From: an uncultured Caryophanales bacterium | GTDB taxonomy: Bacteria > Bacillota_I > Bacilli_A > RF39 > UBA660 | Direction: 5' to 3' | Length of the DNA stretch: 47,026 bases | Assembly (NCBI GenBank): GCA_947648915.1 | Contig: CANSPQ010000008.1 | Location: 1 to 47,026, forward strand | Shown here: piece by piece, positions 12,475 to 21,847 of the stretch | Position numbering within the stretch: position 1 is the first letter of the stretch | How the letters are laid out: each line of letters opens with the position of its first letter | The notes under the pieces: model-generated | Told to the model about the DNA's origin: nothing | Database searches by the model: none | What the model saw: only the letters and a program-made list of their open reading frames with translations | Translations under genes and position numbers: made by a program

Positions 12475-12560
12475 CATAAAAAAAGGGGTATACCCCCCCC
12501 CCGTTCACAAATAGCTAACTTGTGTATCTATGCTATATGCAAACTATTTTATGATTTATT
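12475..12560 (-). promoter_or_regulatory. candidate 5' leader/attenuator upstream of the prepilin-like gene (copy B), with a G10 tract
   Basis: Minus strand: AATAGTTTGCATATAGCATAGATACACAAGTTAGCTATTTGTGAACG(10)TATACCCCTTTTTTT; preceded by TTGCCA-17-TATAAT. Confidence 0.55.
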
Positions 12561-12624
12561 TTTGATAATTTCATTATAAAGCAATCATATCATTTTGGCA
12601 AGCTATAACCTTACTTTTTACATT

Positions 12625-13818
12625 CTAATTTACATTATTATATTCTTTCTTCTTTTGTCTTGCTTGTTCTAAAAATTGTTTTGCCTGTTCATATTCATAG
12701 TCATATTTATTTGGAATTCTCATCTTTAATTGAAACACTACATCATAAATTGCTCGATACCAGAAATCATATTCATCTTTCTTACAACGAAATGTCTCGT
12801 ATACATAATCAATTCCTTCTTCTAGTAATTCATCTAATAAAATTGGATTATGCTTTCTATAAAATTTTATTTTTGGATATAATTTCAAAAATTCTATTAC
12901 ACTATCCATCTTTATATTTCCTCTACTTCTCATTACACTCATGTAAAATTGATTGATTTTTTCTTTATCGTAGCCAAGTTGAATCATTAAACTGGATATT
13001 TGTATCATTTCCTCATCGGTAACTAGTTTTAAAACTTCCCCTGTATATTCATTATAATATTCTGCAATTTGCTTCCTTATTTCTTTATATTCCTTATCTG
13101 TTATTATATTCGTATTAGTAGACTTTACTTCATATACAACAGATTTGGTTGAATGTTCTTTTTGAGCATTTGATTCCTTTTCTCTTTTTCTCACCTCTTT
13201 TTTTAGTGAGGTTTCAATATTAGAACATAAACAAGAATCAATACCTAACTGATAAAGTATCTCTATAATTTTTTGAATATCTGATTCTGTATAAGAATGC
13301 TTTTTATCCAAATAACATTCCTGTAATTGTTTGTGTGTACAAATTAAGGTATTCATTTCTAATGGAACAGGACCTGATTTTAATTTTTCTCTAGCATTTG
13401 CTTCATCACGAATTGTATAAAAACCATAATATTCACCAAGCATTATTTGATCTACCATATTGTTTGTAATATCCAACATTTTATAACACTTCTTTGACTC
13501 TATATCCTTTTCCTCTAAGATTCCATTTTCAGTATTGCGTTCTATCAAATATAATATTACTTGAAAGCAATCCAATGCTCTTAACCCACTATCTTGAAGC
13601 ATAATCGAAATAACATAAAAATTACCAAATAAATTTGAACGTTTATTTTTTAGAAACATTAATATATCCCTGTAACCCAAATATTGTATTGAGCTAAATG
13701 TCATATCTTTCATATTCCAATTATCTATGTTTGTTTTTTTTCTGTAATTGTACAATTTTTCTTTTATATTAATCATTTCGGTTTCTAAATAATTCTTAAA
13801 TTTTTCAATCGCATCCAT
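12625..13818 (-). CDS. hypothetical protein, 397 aa
   Basis: Long ORF with own promoter; no family recognised. Confidence 0.7.
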   Translation of the reverse strand: MDAIEKFKNYLETEMINIKEKLYNYRKKTNIDNWNMKDMTFSSIQYLGYRDILMFLKNKRSNLFGNFYVISIMLQDSGLRALDCFQVILYLIERNTENGILEEKDIESKKCYKMLDITNNMVDQIMLGEYYGFYTIRDEANAREKLKSGPVPLEMNTLICTHKQLQECYLDKKHSYTESDIQKIIEILYQLGIDSCLCSNIETSLKKEVRKREKESNAQKEHSTKSVVYEVKSTNTNIITDKEYKEIRKQIAEYYNEYTGEVLKLVTDEEMIQISSLMIQLGYDKEKINQFYMSVMRSRGNIKMDSVIEFLKLYPKIKFYRKHNPILLDELLEEGIDYVYETFRCKKDEYDFWYRAIYDVVFQLKMRIPNKYDYEYEQAKQFLEQARQKKKEYNNVN

Positions 13819-13844
13819 ACTATCTTCTCCATTTCTAAAGAAGT

Positions 13845-13872
13845 AGTATACTAGATTTCTTTATTTTGTCAA
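13845..13872 (-). promoter_or_regulatory. putative promoter for the 397-aa gene
   Basis: TTGACA-16 nt-TATACT on minus strand. Confidence 0.55.
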
Positions 13873-13904
13873 GAAAAACATGACCTCTTACGAAATCATG
13901 TTGA
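13873..13904 (-). terminator. Rho-independent terminator of the deacetylase gene
   Basis: AACATGA-12 nt-TCATGTT followed by TTTCTTG, overlapping the stop region. Confidence 0.5.
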
Positions 13905-15474
13905 TAAATTGTTGCATTGTTATATTTTTATAAATTGGATATCTTGGAATCATATATTTATTGTTACTTCTACTCGCTTTATAATTTCCACCAATAAATG
14001 CTAACTCAAAACCAACTTCTTGTACTTGTCTAATTGAAGTACTATTATACGCATAAAAGGGAAAACAAAATGCTTTTTTACTTCCTGTAATTGCGATAGA
14101 TTGATTCAAATCGTTGATTACCTGTTCGTTTGTGGAAATCAGTAATTGTGCCCCGTTTTGAAACATGGTATGCATATCATTGGTATGAGACTCAATACCT
14201 AGATTTGGTGAACGGTAATTTTCAATACTCCACCAATCTGTGATGAGAAATAAAGTTGCATGCAAATCGTATTTTTCTAATAATGGAATTAGTTTATTTC
14301 CATTATGCTTCCCCGTTCCCTGTGCTCCATCATCAATGGTAAGTAAAACACTTTTTTCTGGAATATTTATTTTTCCATACATCCAATCTCTAAATTCTGT
14401 CATGGTTAAGGTATAATATCCATTATTTTTTAAATATTGTAATTGTTCTTCAAATTTACTGGTTGCTAAACAAATATTTTCGTTGCAAGCCTCTCCTGCA
14501 TCTGGATTATAGAAAAAATGATAGTTTAATACTGCTACTTTTTGTTCTTTTTTGGGAATTATAATGGGGTCCCCAGCTAGCATTGTTTCAAATTGTTCTT
14601 TTGTAGTTGTTTGCTTCACTTGATATAGGTTTGCACTATTTGGTTTGGAAACAGAATTCGTTGGGGAGAATGATAACGAAGTGTTTGCCTTGTTATAAAA
14701 TGAATATTCTTCTACTGTTCCTTCACTTTGTGAAAGTAACAGGATTGCTTTATCTTTTAGTCTAATATTTCCATAAAACCATGCTTCATAATCAGATAAA
14801 GTTACCGCATAAAACCCTTTTTCTTTTAATACTACTATTTGCTCTTGCCAAGCTTCTGTTTCTTTCCATGCTTCCATATTGTCAAAATATAAAACTGGAA
14901 TTTGTTCTGCAACAATTTCTTCTGTGTTTTGATTTTCTAGTATTTCTATATCTTCTGTTTTTGGAATTGCAAAAATTTGCTCTAAATAATTTATATAATA
15001 ATTTTCTGCATCTTGATAAAAAATAACAAAGTCCATTCCTTGTTCTAATGTGATTGCTAAAGTCCCATTTTGATATAAATTGGTTACTTCTTTGGTATGT
15101 ATATTATGATTAAATACAATATAATTTGGTTCGTTTGTTTCTACTGAAGCTACTGGTGTTACATCTATATAGAAAAGATAATAATCTGTTCCTAATATGT
15201 TAAAATATTGATTATTTACAGTGATTTTTTCTACGGAAGTAAGAGCGACATTTATAGTATTTTGAATATGCCCACAAATTTCGTATTGGTCTTCCTTCTT
15301 ACAATATAGATTACTAGATTGCACTTGGACATGCTCACTGTAATGTTGACCAATTTCAGCTACTAATTTTTTATCTGCCTCTTTCTTTTGTAAATATTTC
15401 ATACCCATATAACCAAGTACAACTAAAGTCAATGTCAATAGAATACTACCAATTAGAATGATTATTTTTTTCAT
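13888..15474 (-). CDS. polysaccharide deacetylase family protein with an additional degenerate N-terminal copy
   Basis: VAVLNYHFF, VLLTIDDGAQGTGKHNG, IESHTNDMH; ATG at 15474 follows AAGGTG (track starts at GTG 15483). Confidence 0.85.
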   Translation of the reverse strand: MKKIIILIGSILLTLTLVVLGYMGMKYLQKKEADKKLVAEIGQHYSEHVQVQSSNLYCKKEDQYEICGHIQNTINVALTSVEKITVNNQYFNILGTDYYLFYIDVTPVASVETNEPNYIVFNHNIHTKEVTNLYQNGTLAITLEQGMDFVIFYQDAENYYINYLEQIFAIPKTEDIEILENQNTEEIVAEQIPVLYFDNMEAWKETEAWQEQIVVLKEKGFYAVTLSDYEAWFYGNIRLKDKAILLLSQSEGTVEEYSFYNKANTSLSFSPTNSVSKPNSANLYQVKQTTTKEQFETMLAGDPIIIPKKEQKVAVLNYHFFYNPDAGEACNENICLATSKFEEQLQYLKNNGYYTLTMTEFRDWMYGKINIPEKSVLLTIDDGAQGTGKHNGNKLIPLLEKYDLHATLFLITDWWSIENYRSPNLGIESHTNDMHTMFQNGAQLLISTNEQVINDLNQSIAITGSKKAFCFPFYAYNSTSIRQVQEVGFELAFIGGNYKASRSNNKYMIPRYPIYKNITMQQFINMIS

Positions 15475-15702
15475 TTCAATCACCTTACTTTGTATTATAC
15501 AATAGTTTATGAAGGATAATCAAGAAAAATAGATACAAATAAAAGAATCCAAATTAGATTCCTTCTTTTAAAGTTAGTCTACCATTTTCAATCACCTTAC
15601 TTTGTATTATACAATAGTTTATGAAGGATAATCAAGAAAAATAGATACAAATGAAAAGAATCCAAATTAGATTCTTTCTTTTAAAGTTAATTTCCCATTT
15701 TC
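15475..15702. repeat. imperfect direct duplication, two ~112-bp units
   Basis: ttcaatcaccttactttgtattatacaatagtttatgaaggataatcaagaaaaatagatacaaat occurs at 15475 and 15587, continuing into the clpB 3' end. Confidence 0.95.
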
Positions 15703-17772
15703 AACATCAACTGTAACAGTTGTATTTGGATGAATTTGTTCCATCAAAATTGAATTTGCTAATAGCGTTTCTAAGTTACGACTCACATAACGTTTGATTG
15801 GTCTTGCTCCATAAGCTTCATCATACGACTCTTCTATAATAAAATCTCTTGCTTCTGATGTTAATTCGATTTTGATTTTTTGTTCACTTAACCGTTCTTC
15901 AATTTCCATTATAATCTTATCTAAGATATCGTATACTACTTCTTTGGTCAATGCATTGAAGATAATAATTTCATCAATTCGATTGATAAATTCTGGCTTG
16001 AAGGTTTTTCTTAATTCTTGCATTACCAAAGTATTACTATCGTCTTTATTTTCTAGAATGTAATTACTTCCTAAATTAGACGTCATAATGATAATTGTAT
16101 TTTTAAAATCAACGGTTCTACCTTGAGAATCAGTGATTCTACCATCATCTAAAATTTGTAATAAGATATTAAATACATCTCGATGAGCTTTTTCAATTTC
16201 ATCAAACAATACGATACTATATGGATTTCTTCTAACTGCTTCTGTTAACTGTCCACCTTCATCATATCCTACATATCCTGGAGGCGCTCCAACCAATCTT
16301 GATACAGAATGTGCTTCCATATATTCACTCATATCAATACGCACCATATGACGTTCATCATCAAATAGTTCATAAGCAAGTGTTCTTGCTACTTCTGTTT
16401 TACCAACACCTGTAGGTCCTAAGAAAATGAAAGAACCAATAGGACGTTTGGGATCTTTGATACCAGCACGTGCCCGAATAATCGCTTCACTGACTAGTTT
16501 TAAAGCTTCATCTTGTCCTTTCACACGTTTTTTCATATTTTCTTCCAAGTGAATTAATTTTTCTCGTTCACCACCAACTAATTTCTGAATTGGAATATTA
16601 GTCCATTTGGATATGATACCTGCGATATCTTCTTCATCTACTGTATCACTTAATATATGGGATGTATCTTCTTGTTTTAATTCCTCTAATTCTTTCTCCA
16701 ATTTTGGTAGCGTTCCATGTCTTAATTTGGCCGCAGTCTCTAAATCATAGTTATTCTCAGCCTGTTCTAAAGAAAATCTACACTTCTCAATTTCATCTTT
16801 TTTCGCACTGATACTTTCATTGATTTTTTTCTCTGCTTCCCAATCACTTCTTAATTTTGATTCTTTTTCTTTTAAGGTTGTGATTTTTGTCTTTAATTCT
16901 TCGACTCTTGCTTTGGATAATTCATCTTTATCTTTTTTGATGGCTTCTAGTTCTACTTCTAATTGCATAATCTCTCTCGTTAAAACATCCAAGTCGGTTG
17001 GTACAGAATCCATTTGGACCTTTATGGTTGCACAAGCTTCATCCACCAAGTCGATTGCTTTATCTGGTAAAAAACGATCAGTAATATAACGGTCTGATAA
17101 AGTCGCTGCAGCAATCAACGCCTTGTCTTTGATATTCACTCCATGAAATACCTCAAATCTAGATTTGAGTCCTCTTAAAATGGTGATGGTATCTATTACA
17201 GTTGGCTGTCCTACCTGCACACGTTGAAATCTTCGCTCTAAGGCACCATCTTTTTCGATATATTTACGATATTCATTTAAGGTAGTTGCTCCAATGACTT
17301 TAATTTCCCCTCTTGCAAGCATTGGTTTTAACATATTGCTCGTATCAATCGCACCTTCCGCACCACTACCCACAATCATATGAATTTCATCAATGAAAAG
17401 AATAATTTCGCCATCACTTTCTTTAATTTTCTTTAAAACAGCTTTTAACCTTTCCTCAAATTCACCGCGGTACTTGGCACCTGCAATCAAAGCACCCATG
17501 TCCAATTCCCAAATCGTTTTTCCTTTTAAACTATTTGGAACATCACCTTTCACAATACGACTGGCAAGTCCTTCTACAATGGCCGTTTTTCCTACACCTG
17601 GTTCCCCAATTAATACAGGATTGTTTTTAGTCTTTCTCGATAATATTCTTGTAATGCTTCTGACTTCTTCATCACGTCCAATGACAGGGTCTACTTTACC
17701 AAGTTTTACACTTTCTGTAATGTCGCGCCCATATTTTTCAAGGACATTCTCTTCTTGAACATTTTGATTCAT
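15667..17772 (-). CDS. clpB: ATP-dependent chaperone ClpB, short form lacking the N-terminal domain
   Basis: Two AAA+ modules: [30 protein letters not shown]; starts just before NBD1. Confidence 0.95.
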   Translation of the reverse strand: MNQNVQEENVLEKYGRDITESVKLGKVDPVIGRDEEVRSITRILSRKTKNNPVLIGEPGVGKTAIVEGLASRIVKGDVPNSLKGKTIWELDMGALIAGAKYRGEFEERLKAVLKKIKESDGEIILFIDEIHMIVGSGAEGAIDTSNMLKPMLARGEIKVIGATTLNEYRKYIEKDGALERRFQRVQVGQPTVIDTITILRGLKSRFEVFHGVNIKDKALIAAATLSDRYITDRFLPDKAIDLVDEACATIKVQMDSVPTDLDVLTREIMQLEVELEAIKKDKDELSKARVEELKTKITTLKEKESKLRSDWEAEKKINESISAKKDEIEKCRFSLEQAENNYDLETAAKLRHGTLPKLEKELEELKQEDTSHILSDTVDEEDIAGIISKWTNIPIQKLVGGEREKLIHLEENMKKRVKGQDEALKLVSEAIIRARAGIKDPKRPIGSFIFLGPTGVGKTEVARTLAYELFDDERHMVRIDMSEYMEAHSVSRLVGAPPGYVGYDEGGQLTEAVRRNPYSIVLFDEIEKAHRDVFNILLQILDDGRITDSQGRTVDFKNTIIIMTSNLGSNYILENKDDSNTLVMQELRKTFKPEFINRIDEIIIFNALTKEVVYDILDKIIMEIEERLSEQKIKIELTSEARDFIIEESYDEAYGARPIKRYVSRNLETLLANSILMEQIHPNTTVTVDVENGKLTLKERI

Positions 17773-17817
17773 CAGTATCCCTCCCTTTTCTTATGATGTC
17801 TTTTCATCATTATATTC

Positions 17818-17845
17818 ATTATATCACCGTTTTAGCACTTGTCAA
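17818..17845 (-). promoter_or_regulatory. clpB promoter
   Basis: TTGACA-16 nt-TATAAT on minus strand. Confidence 0.7.
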
Positions 17846-17858
17846 TAGTGAGTGCCAA
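17832..17858. promoter_or_regulatory. CIRCE operator (HrcA binding site)
   Basis: TTAGCACTT-N9-GAGTGCCAA versus consensus TTAGCACTC-N9-GAGTGCTAA; overlaps the -35. Confidence 0.9.
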
Positions 17859-17875
17859 TTTATTGTAAAAAAAAA

Positions 17876-19096
17876 CTAGATACGGAGAATTAAAGTTTGC
17901 GTATAAACTCCATCTATAATTTCTTCTTTCCGACTAAAATATTGTTGCGTCATCTCTTTTAATAATAATGATTTCTCATTGGGTTGTACATAATACAAGT
18001 TATTTTTTCCAATCGGATGGGTAAATGAAAAATAAATATTTTTTTTATCATGATATCCATTAATATTTATTTGATTCTCATTTGTCTTTTCTAACAAATA
18101 AGTACTGTATTCAAACATGTAAAATAAATAGCTAGCTAGTTCATTTAATTTTTTGCCCTCTATCGTTTGAAAAACTTTATCTTCTTCTTTAAAATCTATG
18201 CTCATATTCGTATGGATTTGTTTTTGTTGCAATTCATTTATTTTGTAGTAAAAGAGTCCCATTAAGCCACCTTTTTGAAGTTTCTGAAGTTGTTCCCATA
18301 GATAACCATTAAGATTCGATATATCTTCCCTCAATATTTTATCAAGATAGGATTGCCCCTTTTCCCCTTGGTCTTGTAACAAGCTTTGAAGCAGTAAAAG
18401 TTGATTTTGATATTTTCTCGCATTTTTCTCATACTGAAAAAAGGTATTTTCAAATTGTTTCACATCTTCCATTAGTCTTTGATAATCGTCTGATAGTCTT
18501 TTATGTCTCATTCGCTCTTTTGCATATTCGATTAAAAGAATACAAGAAACCAATATAAATAAATAACTGAAAAAAGAGAATGTTTTGTTTTGAATATAAA
18601 ATTGTATTACACTCAAAAGTAAAATGCTCATAAATATCATGAAAAACCATTTTTTATGTTGTAAATGTTCTAAATACTTTTGAAAAATATATTGAAGGGA
18701 TAGAAGATGAAATAGAATAATAGAAAATAGAAAAATCAATAAATTGCCTATGCAATAAAATATTTCTGAAAAGCTCCATGGTAATGAAAACCATAAATTA
18801 AGGACCATTGTTACTGTAATTTCAGACACGACAATCGTGAAAAAGCTAAATAATACAGCGATTCCCGTTTGATAAATGGAGTACCCCAAAATTATTTTTG
18901 AAATAGCCCAAACAAATGTAATTTGTAGAAGAAACATTGGTTTCGCACTATATTGACAGAAAAAACTAACGATTACAAAAAAAGTAAAGCAGAGCAAAAA
19001 TTTATTATTATACAGTCTTACATTTAATATTTTAGAAACAAAATAAAATGGTAGAAAACAACTCATGATAGTTGTTAAGATTCGAAAGATTATCAT
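17876..19096 (-). CDS. AgrC-like multi-pass membrane sensor with degenerate kinase region
   Basis: N-terminal TM helices, cytoplasmic coiled coil; overlaps the LytTR regulator gene by 4 nt. Confidence 0.6.
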   Translation of the reverse strand: MIIFRILTTIMSCFLPFYFVSKILNVRLYNNKFLLCFTFFVIVSFFCQYSAKPMFLLQITFVWAISKIILGYSIYQTGIAVLFSFFTIVVSEITVTMVLNLWFSLPWSFSEIFYCIGNLLIFLFSIILFHLLSLQYIFQKYLEHLQHKKWFFMIFMSILLLSVIQFYIQNKTFSFFSYLFILVSCILLIEYAKERMRHKRLSDDYQRLMEDVKQFENTFFQYEKNARKYQNQLLLLQSLLQDQGEKGQSYLDKILREDISNLNGYLWEQLQKLQKGGLMGLFYYKINELQQKQIHTNMSIDFKEEDKVFQTIEGKKLNELASYLFYMFEYSTYLLEKTNENQININGYHDKKNIYFSFTHPIGKNNLYYVQPNEKSLLLKEMTQQYFSRKEEIIDGVYTQTLILRI

Positions 19097-20070
19097 TGTT
19101 CATCTCCTGATGATAGAATATGAACTGCTTTCCGGAATCGTTCACAGGCTGCATCTGACTTCATTTTTTCGTTTATTAAATTCTCGTTTTCTGCTTTCAA
19201 TCGAACATTTTTCGTATGTAACATTGATATTTCTTTTTGCAACTGAATCTGGTCTTGCTCACTTTTTTGATATTTTTCTGTTTTATCTTTGGCAATCCAG
19301 ATACGCAAGGTATTTATATGCATTCCAAATTCGTTTATAATTTGTTCTTCGGTTGCCCCATTGTAATACATGTAAACTGCTTTTTGATGCACTTCATCGG
19401 AATAGCGTTTTCCTCTTTGTGGCTGATGTTTCTTTCGTCTGTTGTTCATAATAGGCATATTTATAGTTATTTGATGTAAATTACTGATACGTGTATGATT
19501 CTCATACACAAAATAAGATGGTAATTGTTGCTTCAATTCCTCTAACGAATAAGACACTAAATAGCTACAAGTACTGGTTTGAATGACTGTCTTTTTCCGT
19601 TTATACCTCTGTAAAAAACAAATGTCATTGATGTGAAGTGTATATTGAATTTCATTTTCAACAAATCGCAATATTTCCCGTTTTGTTTCTCGATCTAGTA
19701 AAAATTTTAAAATGTCTTTTAACTTTTTTTCCCATTGCGATTCAAAGTAATTCATATAATCGGTAAATTTATTTTGCAATGCAACAAATAAAAATCTTTC
19801 ATCGCCAAATCCAATGATATGACTTGAAAAATCATACTTTCTAATTTTTCTGACATAATCTTGCAACTTATTAGATGGTGTTTCCATATCTAGAAGATAG
19901 ATTTTCATGTTCTTTTTATTTTTGGAAATGATTTGGTATGCTTCATTTGTGTAGTCATCATAAATTGTAATACGGTATATCGTATTTTGTTTTTTCATCA
20001 CGTTTTTAATATATTCTTGAATTCTTTTTTGAAAAAGGATATTATCATTTACAACAATAAATTCTAGCAT
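19093..20070 (-). CDS. LytTR-type response regulator fused to IS3-OrfA-like HTH and coiled coil
   Basis: LLDME receiver-like segment; LHINDICFLQRYKRKKTVIQTSTCSYLVSYSLEELKQQLP...YENHTRISNLHQI (LytTR); KRYSDEVHQKAVYMYYNGATEEQIINEFGMHINTLRIWIAKDK (transposase-like HTH). Confidence 0.8.
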   Translation of the reverse strand: MLEFIVVNDNILFQKRIQEYIKNVMKKQNTIYRITIYDDYTNEAYQIISKNKKNMKIYLLDMETPSNKLQDYVRKIRKYDFSSHIIGFGDERFLFVALQNKFTDYMNYFESQWEKKLKDILKFLLDRETKREILRFVENEIQYTLHINDICFLQRYKRKKTVIQTSTCSYLVSYSLEELKQQLPSYFVYENHTRISNLHQITINMPIMNNRRKKHQPQRGKRYSDEVHQKAVYMYYNGATEEQIINEFGMHINTLRIWIAKDKTEKYQKSEQDQIQLQKEISMLHTKNVRLKAENENLINEKMKSDAACERFRKAVHILSSGDEQ

Positions 20071-20147
20071 ACTGCAACACTCCTACTATAGTTATCATAA
20101 CATATAGATACATCTATTACAATTTAAAAAAATCCAATTTTTGGATT

Positions 20148-20777
20148 TTACATTTCTTTTTGATTCATCATTTCTTTTAATTTGCTTTTAATTCTCTGTA
20201 ATGCATTATCGATTGCCTTAGGATCTTTATCTAAAATTTCAGAAATTTCTTTATATTCAAATCCACTTATTTTCAGTTCAAATACATTGCTTTCAAAGGC
20301 AGTTAATTTGTCTTTGGCAATATCAATCATTTGAGATTCATATTCGCTATTTATTAATACTGTTTCTGGGTTTGTGGTGTCATCTCCAAATAAATATTCC
20401 AATGAATAGGTATCTCCACTATCTGCGACTGCATCTATCGGAATAGATTCATTTAAAATTTTGTTTTTTAAACGTTTGGTTCCAACTACAGTACTAATCA
20501 TTTTTCGTTTAATACATGTAATCGCATATGTATAAAAAGTAGTATCCTTTTGTTCTTTAAAGTGTTCAATCGCACTCATTAATCCTAGCAACCCTTCTTG
20601 AATTAAATCATTCATTTCTAACCCTGCACTTTTCACGTGTGGGTATAGTTTACGGGCAATTTTATCAATAAATGGTTGGTATTTTTGATAAAGAATATCA
20701 CTTGCTTCTTCATGATTTTCACTGATATAATTCAGAAGTTCATAATCGTTATATTCTTTATAATTCATATAACCCAC
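20148..20777 (-). CDS. sigH: sigma-70 family RNA polymerase sigma factor, SigH-like
   Basis: DLIQEGLLGLMSAIEHFKEQKDTTFYTYAITCIKRKM; C-terminal region 4. Confidence 0.8.
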   Translation of the reverse strand: MGYMNYKEYNDYELLNYISENHEEASDILYQKYQPFIDKIARKLYPHVKSAGLEMNDLIQEGLLGLMSAIEHFKEQKDTTFYTYAITCIKRKMISTVVGTKRLKNKILNESIPIDAVADSGDTYSLEYLFGDDTTNPETVLINSEYESQMIDIAKDKLTAFESNVFELKISGFEYKEISEILDKDPKAIDNALQRIKSKLKEMMNQKEM

Positions 20778-21473
20778 CTACTTTCTTTTTAAAGCTGCTT
20801 CAAATACAACAATTCCTGTTGCAACCGAAGCATTGAGACTATTTACAGTTCCTTGCATTGGAATCTTGGCAATAAAGTCACAAGATTCTTGTACCAAACG
20901 ACTCATACCATTTCCTTCATTACCGATGACGATTGCGATTTTCCCTGTGTAATCAATTTTATCATAATCGGTTCCTTCCATATCGGTTCCTACAATCCAA
21001 AACCCTTTTTCTTTTAATTCTCGAATGATATGACTTAAATTCGTAACACAGGCAATTTTCATATGATCAATCGCACCTGTACTGACTTTAATGACCGTCG
21101 AATTGACATCGACACTACGATCTTTTGGGATGATAATACCATCTACACCTGCTGCTTCACAAGTACGTATGATTGCACCAAAGTTATGTGGATCTTCTAA
21201 ATGATCTAAGATTACTAAGAAAGGATTTTCTTTTATGAGTAATTCTTCTAACTCAGCATACGTATAATCAGGTACACTTAATATTATACCTTGATGAGAG
21301 GCATTTGCAAGTTTATCTAATTCGAATTTTTCCATAAATCTTACTTCAATATTTCGTTTTTGTATAGCAGAAAGGATAAAATCATCATTGAAATTCTTGT
21401 AGATATATGCTTTTTTGATTTTTTTATTACTTTTTAAATATTCTGCTACGACATTTTTTCCGTATATATACAT
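20778..21473 (-). CDS. rlmB: TrmH/SpoU-family 23S rRNA 2'-O-methyltransferase
   Basis: VILDHLEDPHNFGAIIRTCEAAGVDGIIIPKDRS..., IVIGNEGNGMSRL, VNSLNASVATGIVVFE. Confidence 0.93.
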   Translation of the reverse strand: MYIYGKNVVAEYLKSNKKIKKAYIYKNFNDDFILSAIQKRNIEVRFMEKFELDKLANASHQGIILSVPDYTYAELEELLIKENPFLVILDHLEDPHNFGAIIRTCEAAGVDGIIIPKDRSVDVNSTVIKVSTGAIDHMKIACVTNLSHIIRELKEKGFWIVGTDMEGTDYDKIDYTGKIAIVIGNEGNGMSRLVQESCDFIAKIPMQGTVNSLNASVATGIVVFEAALKRK

Positions 21474-21475
21474 AT

Positions 21476-21847
21476 TTATTCACCTGTAATCCATTTCATT
21501 ATTTCATCAATTCTATTTTTCTTTTTCTCTAAATAAAGGTATCCAATTAATGCTTCTAATCCCGTTGCATATTTATAAGTAGCAACATCTGTATTTTTAG
21601 GGCTTTTGTGACTTTTATGGTTGCGTGCACGTAAGACAATATCCAATTCTTCTTCTGTTAAAAATTGATTTTCTATCATTGTTTTTAAAAATTTGCATTG
21701 ATTTTTGGCACTGACATAGGAAATAGATTGTGCTTGCAATTCCTTTACTTTCCTATTTCCTTTTTGTAATAGATATTCTCTAATATAACATTCATAAATG
21801 GCATCTCCTAGATATGCTAAAGCGAGTACATTTTTATTTTCTGTCAT
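21476..21847 (-). CDS. mrnC: Mini-ribonuclease III
   Basis: ALAYLGDAIYECYIREYLL..., VLRARNHKSHKSPKNTDVATYKYATGLEALIGYLYL. Confidence 0.93.
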   Translation of the reverse strand: MTENKNVLALAYLGDAIYECYIREYLLQKGNRKVKELQAQSISYVSAKNQCKFLKTMIENQFLTEEELDIVLRARNHKSHKSPKNTDVATYKYATGLEALIGYLYLEKKKNRIDEIMKWITGE

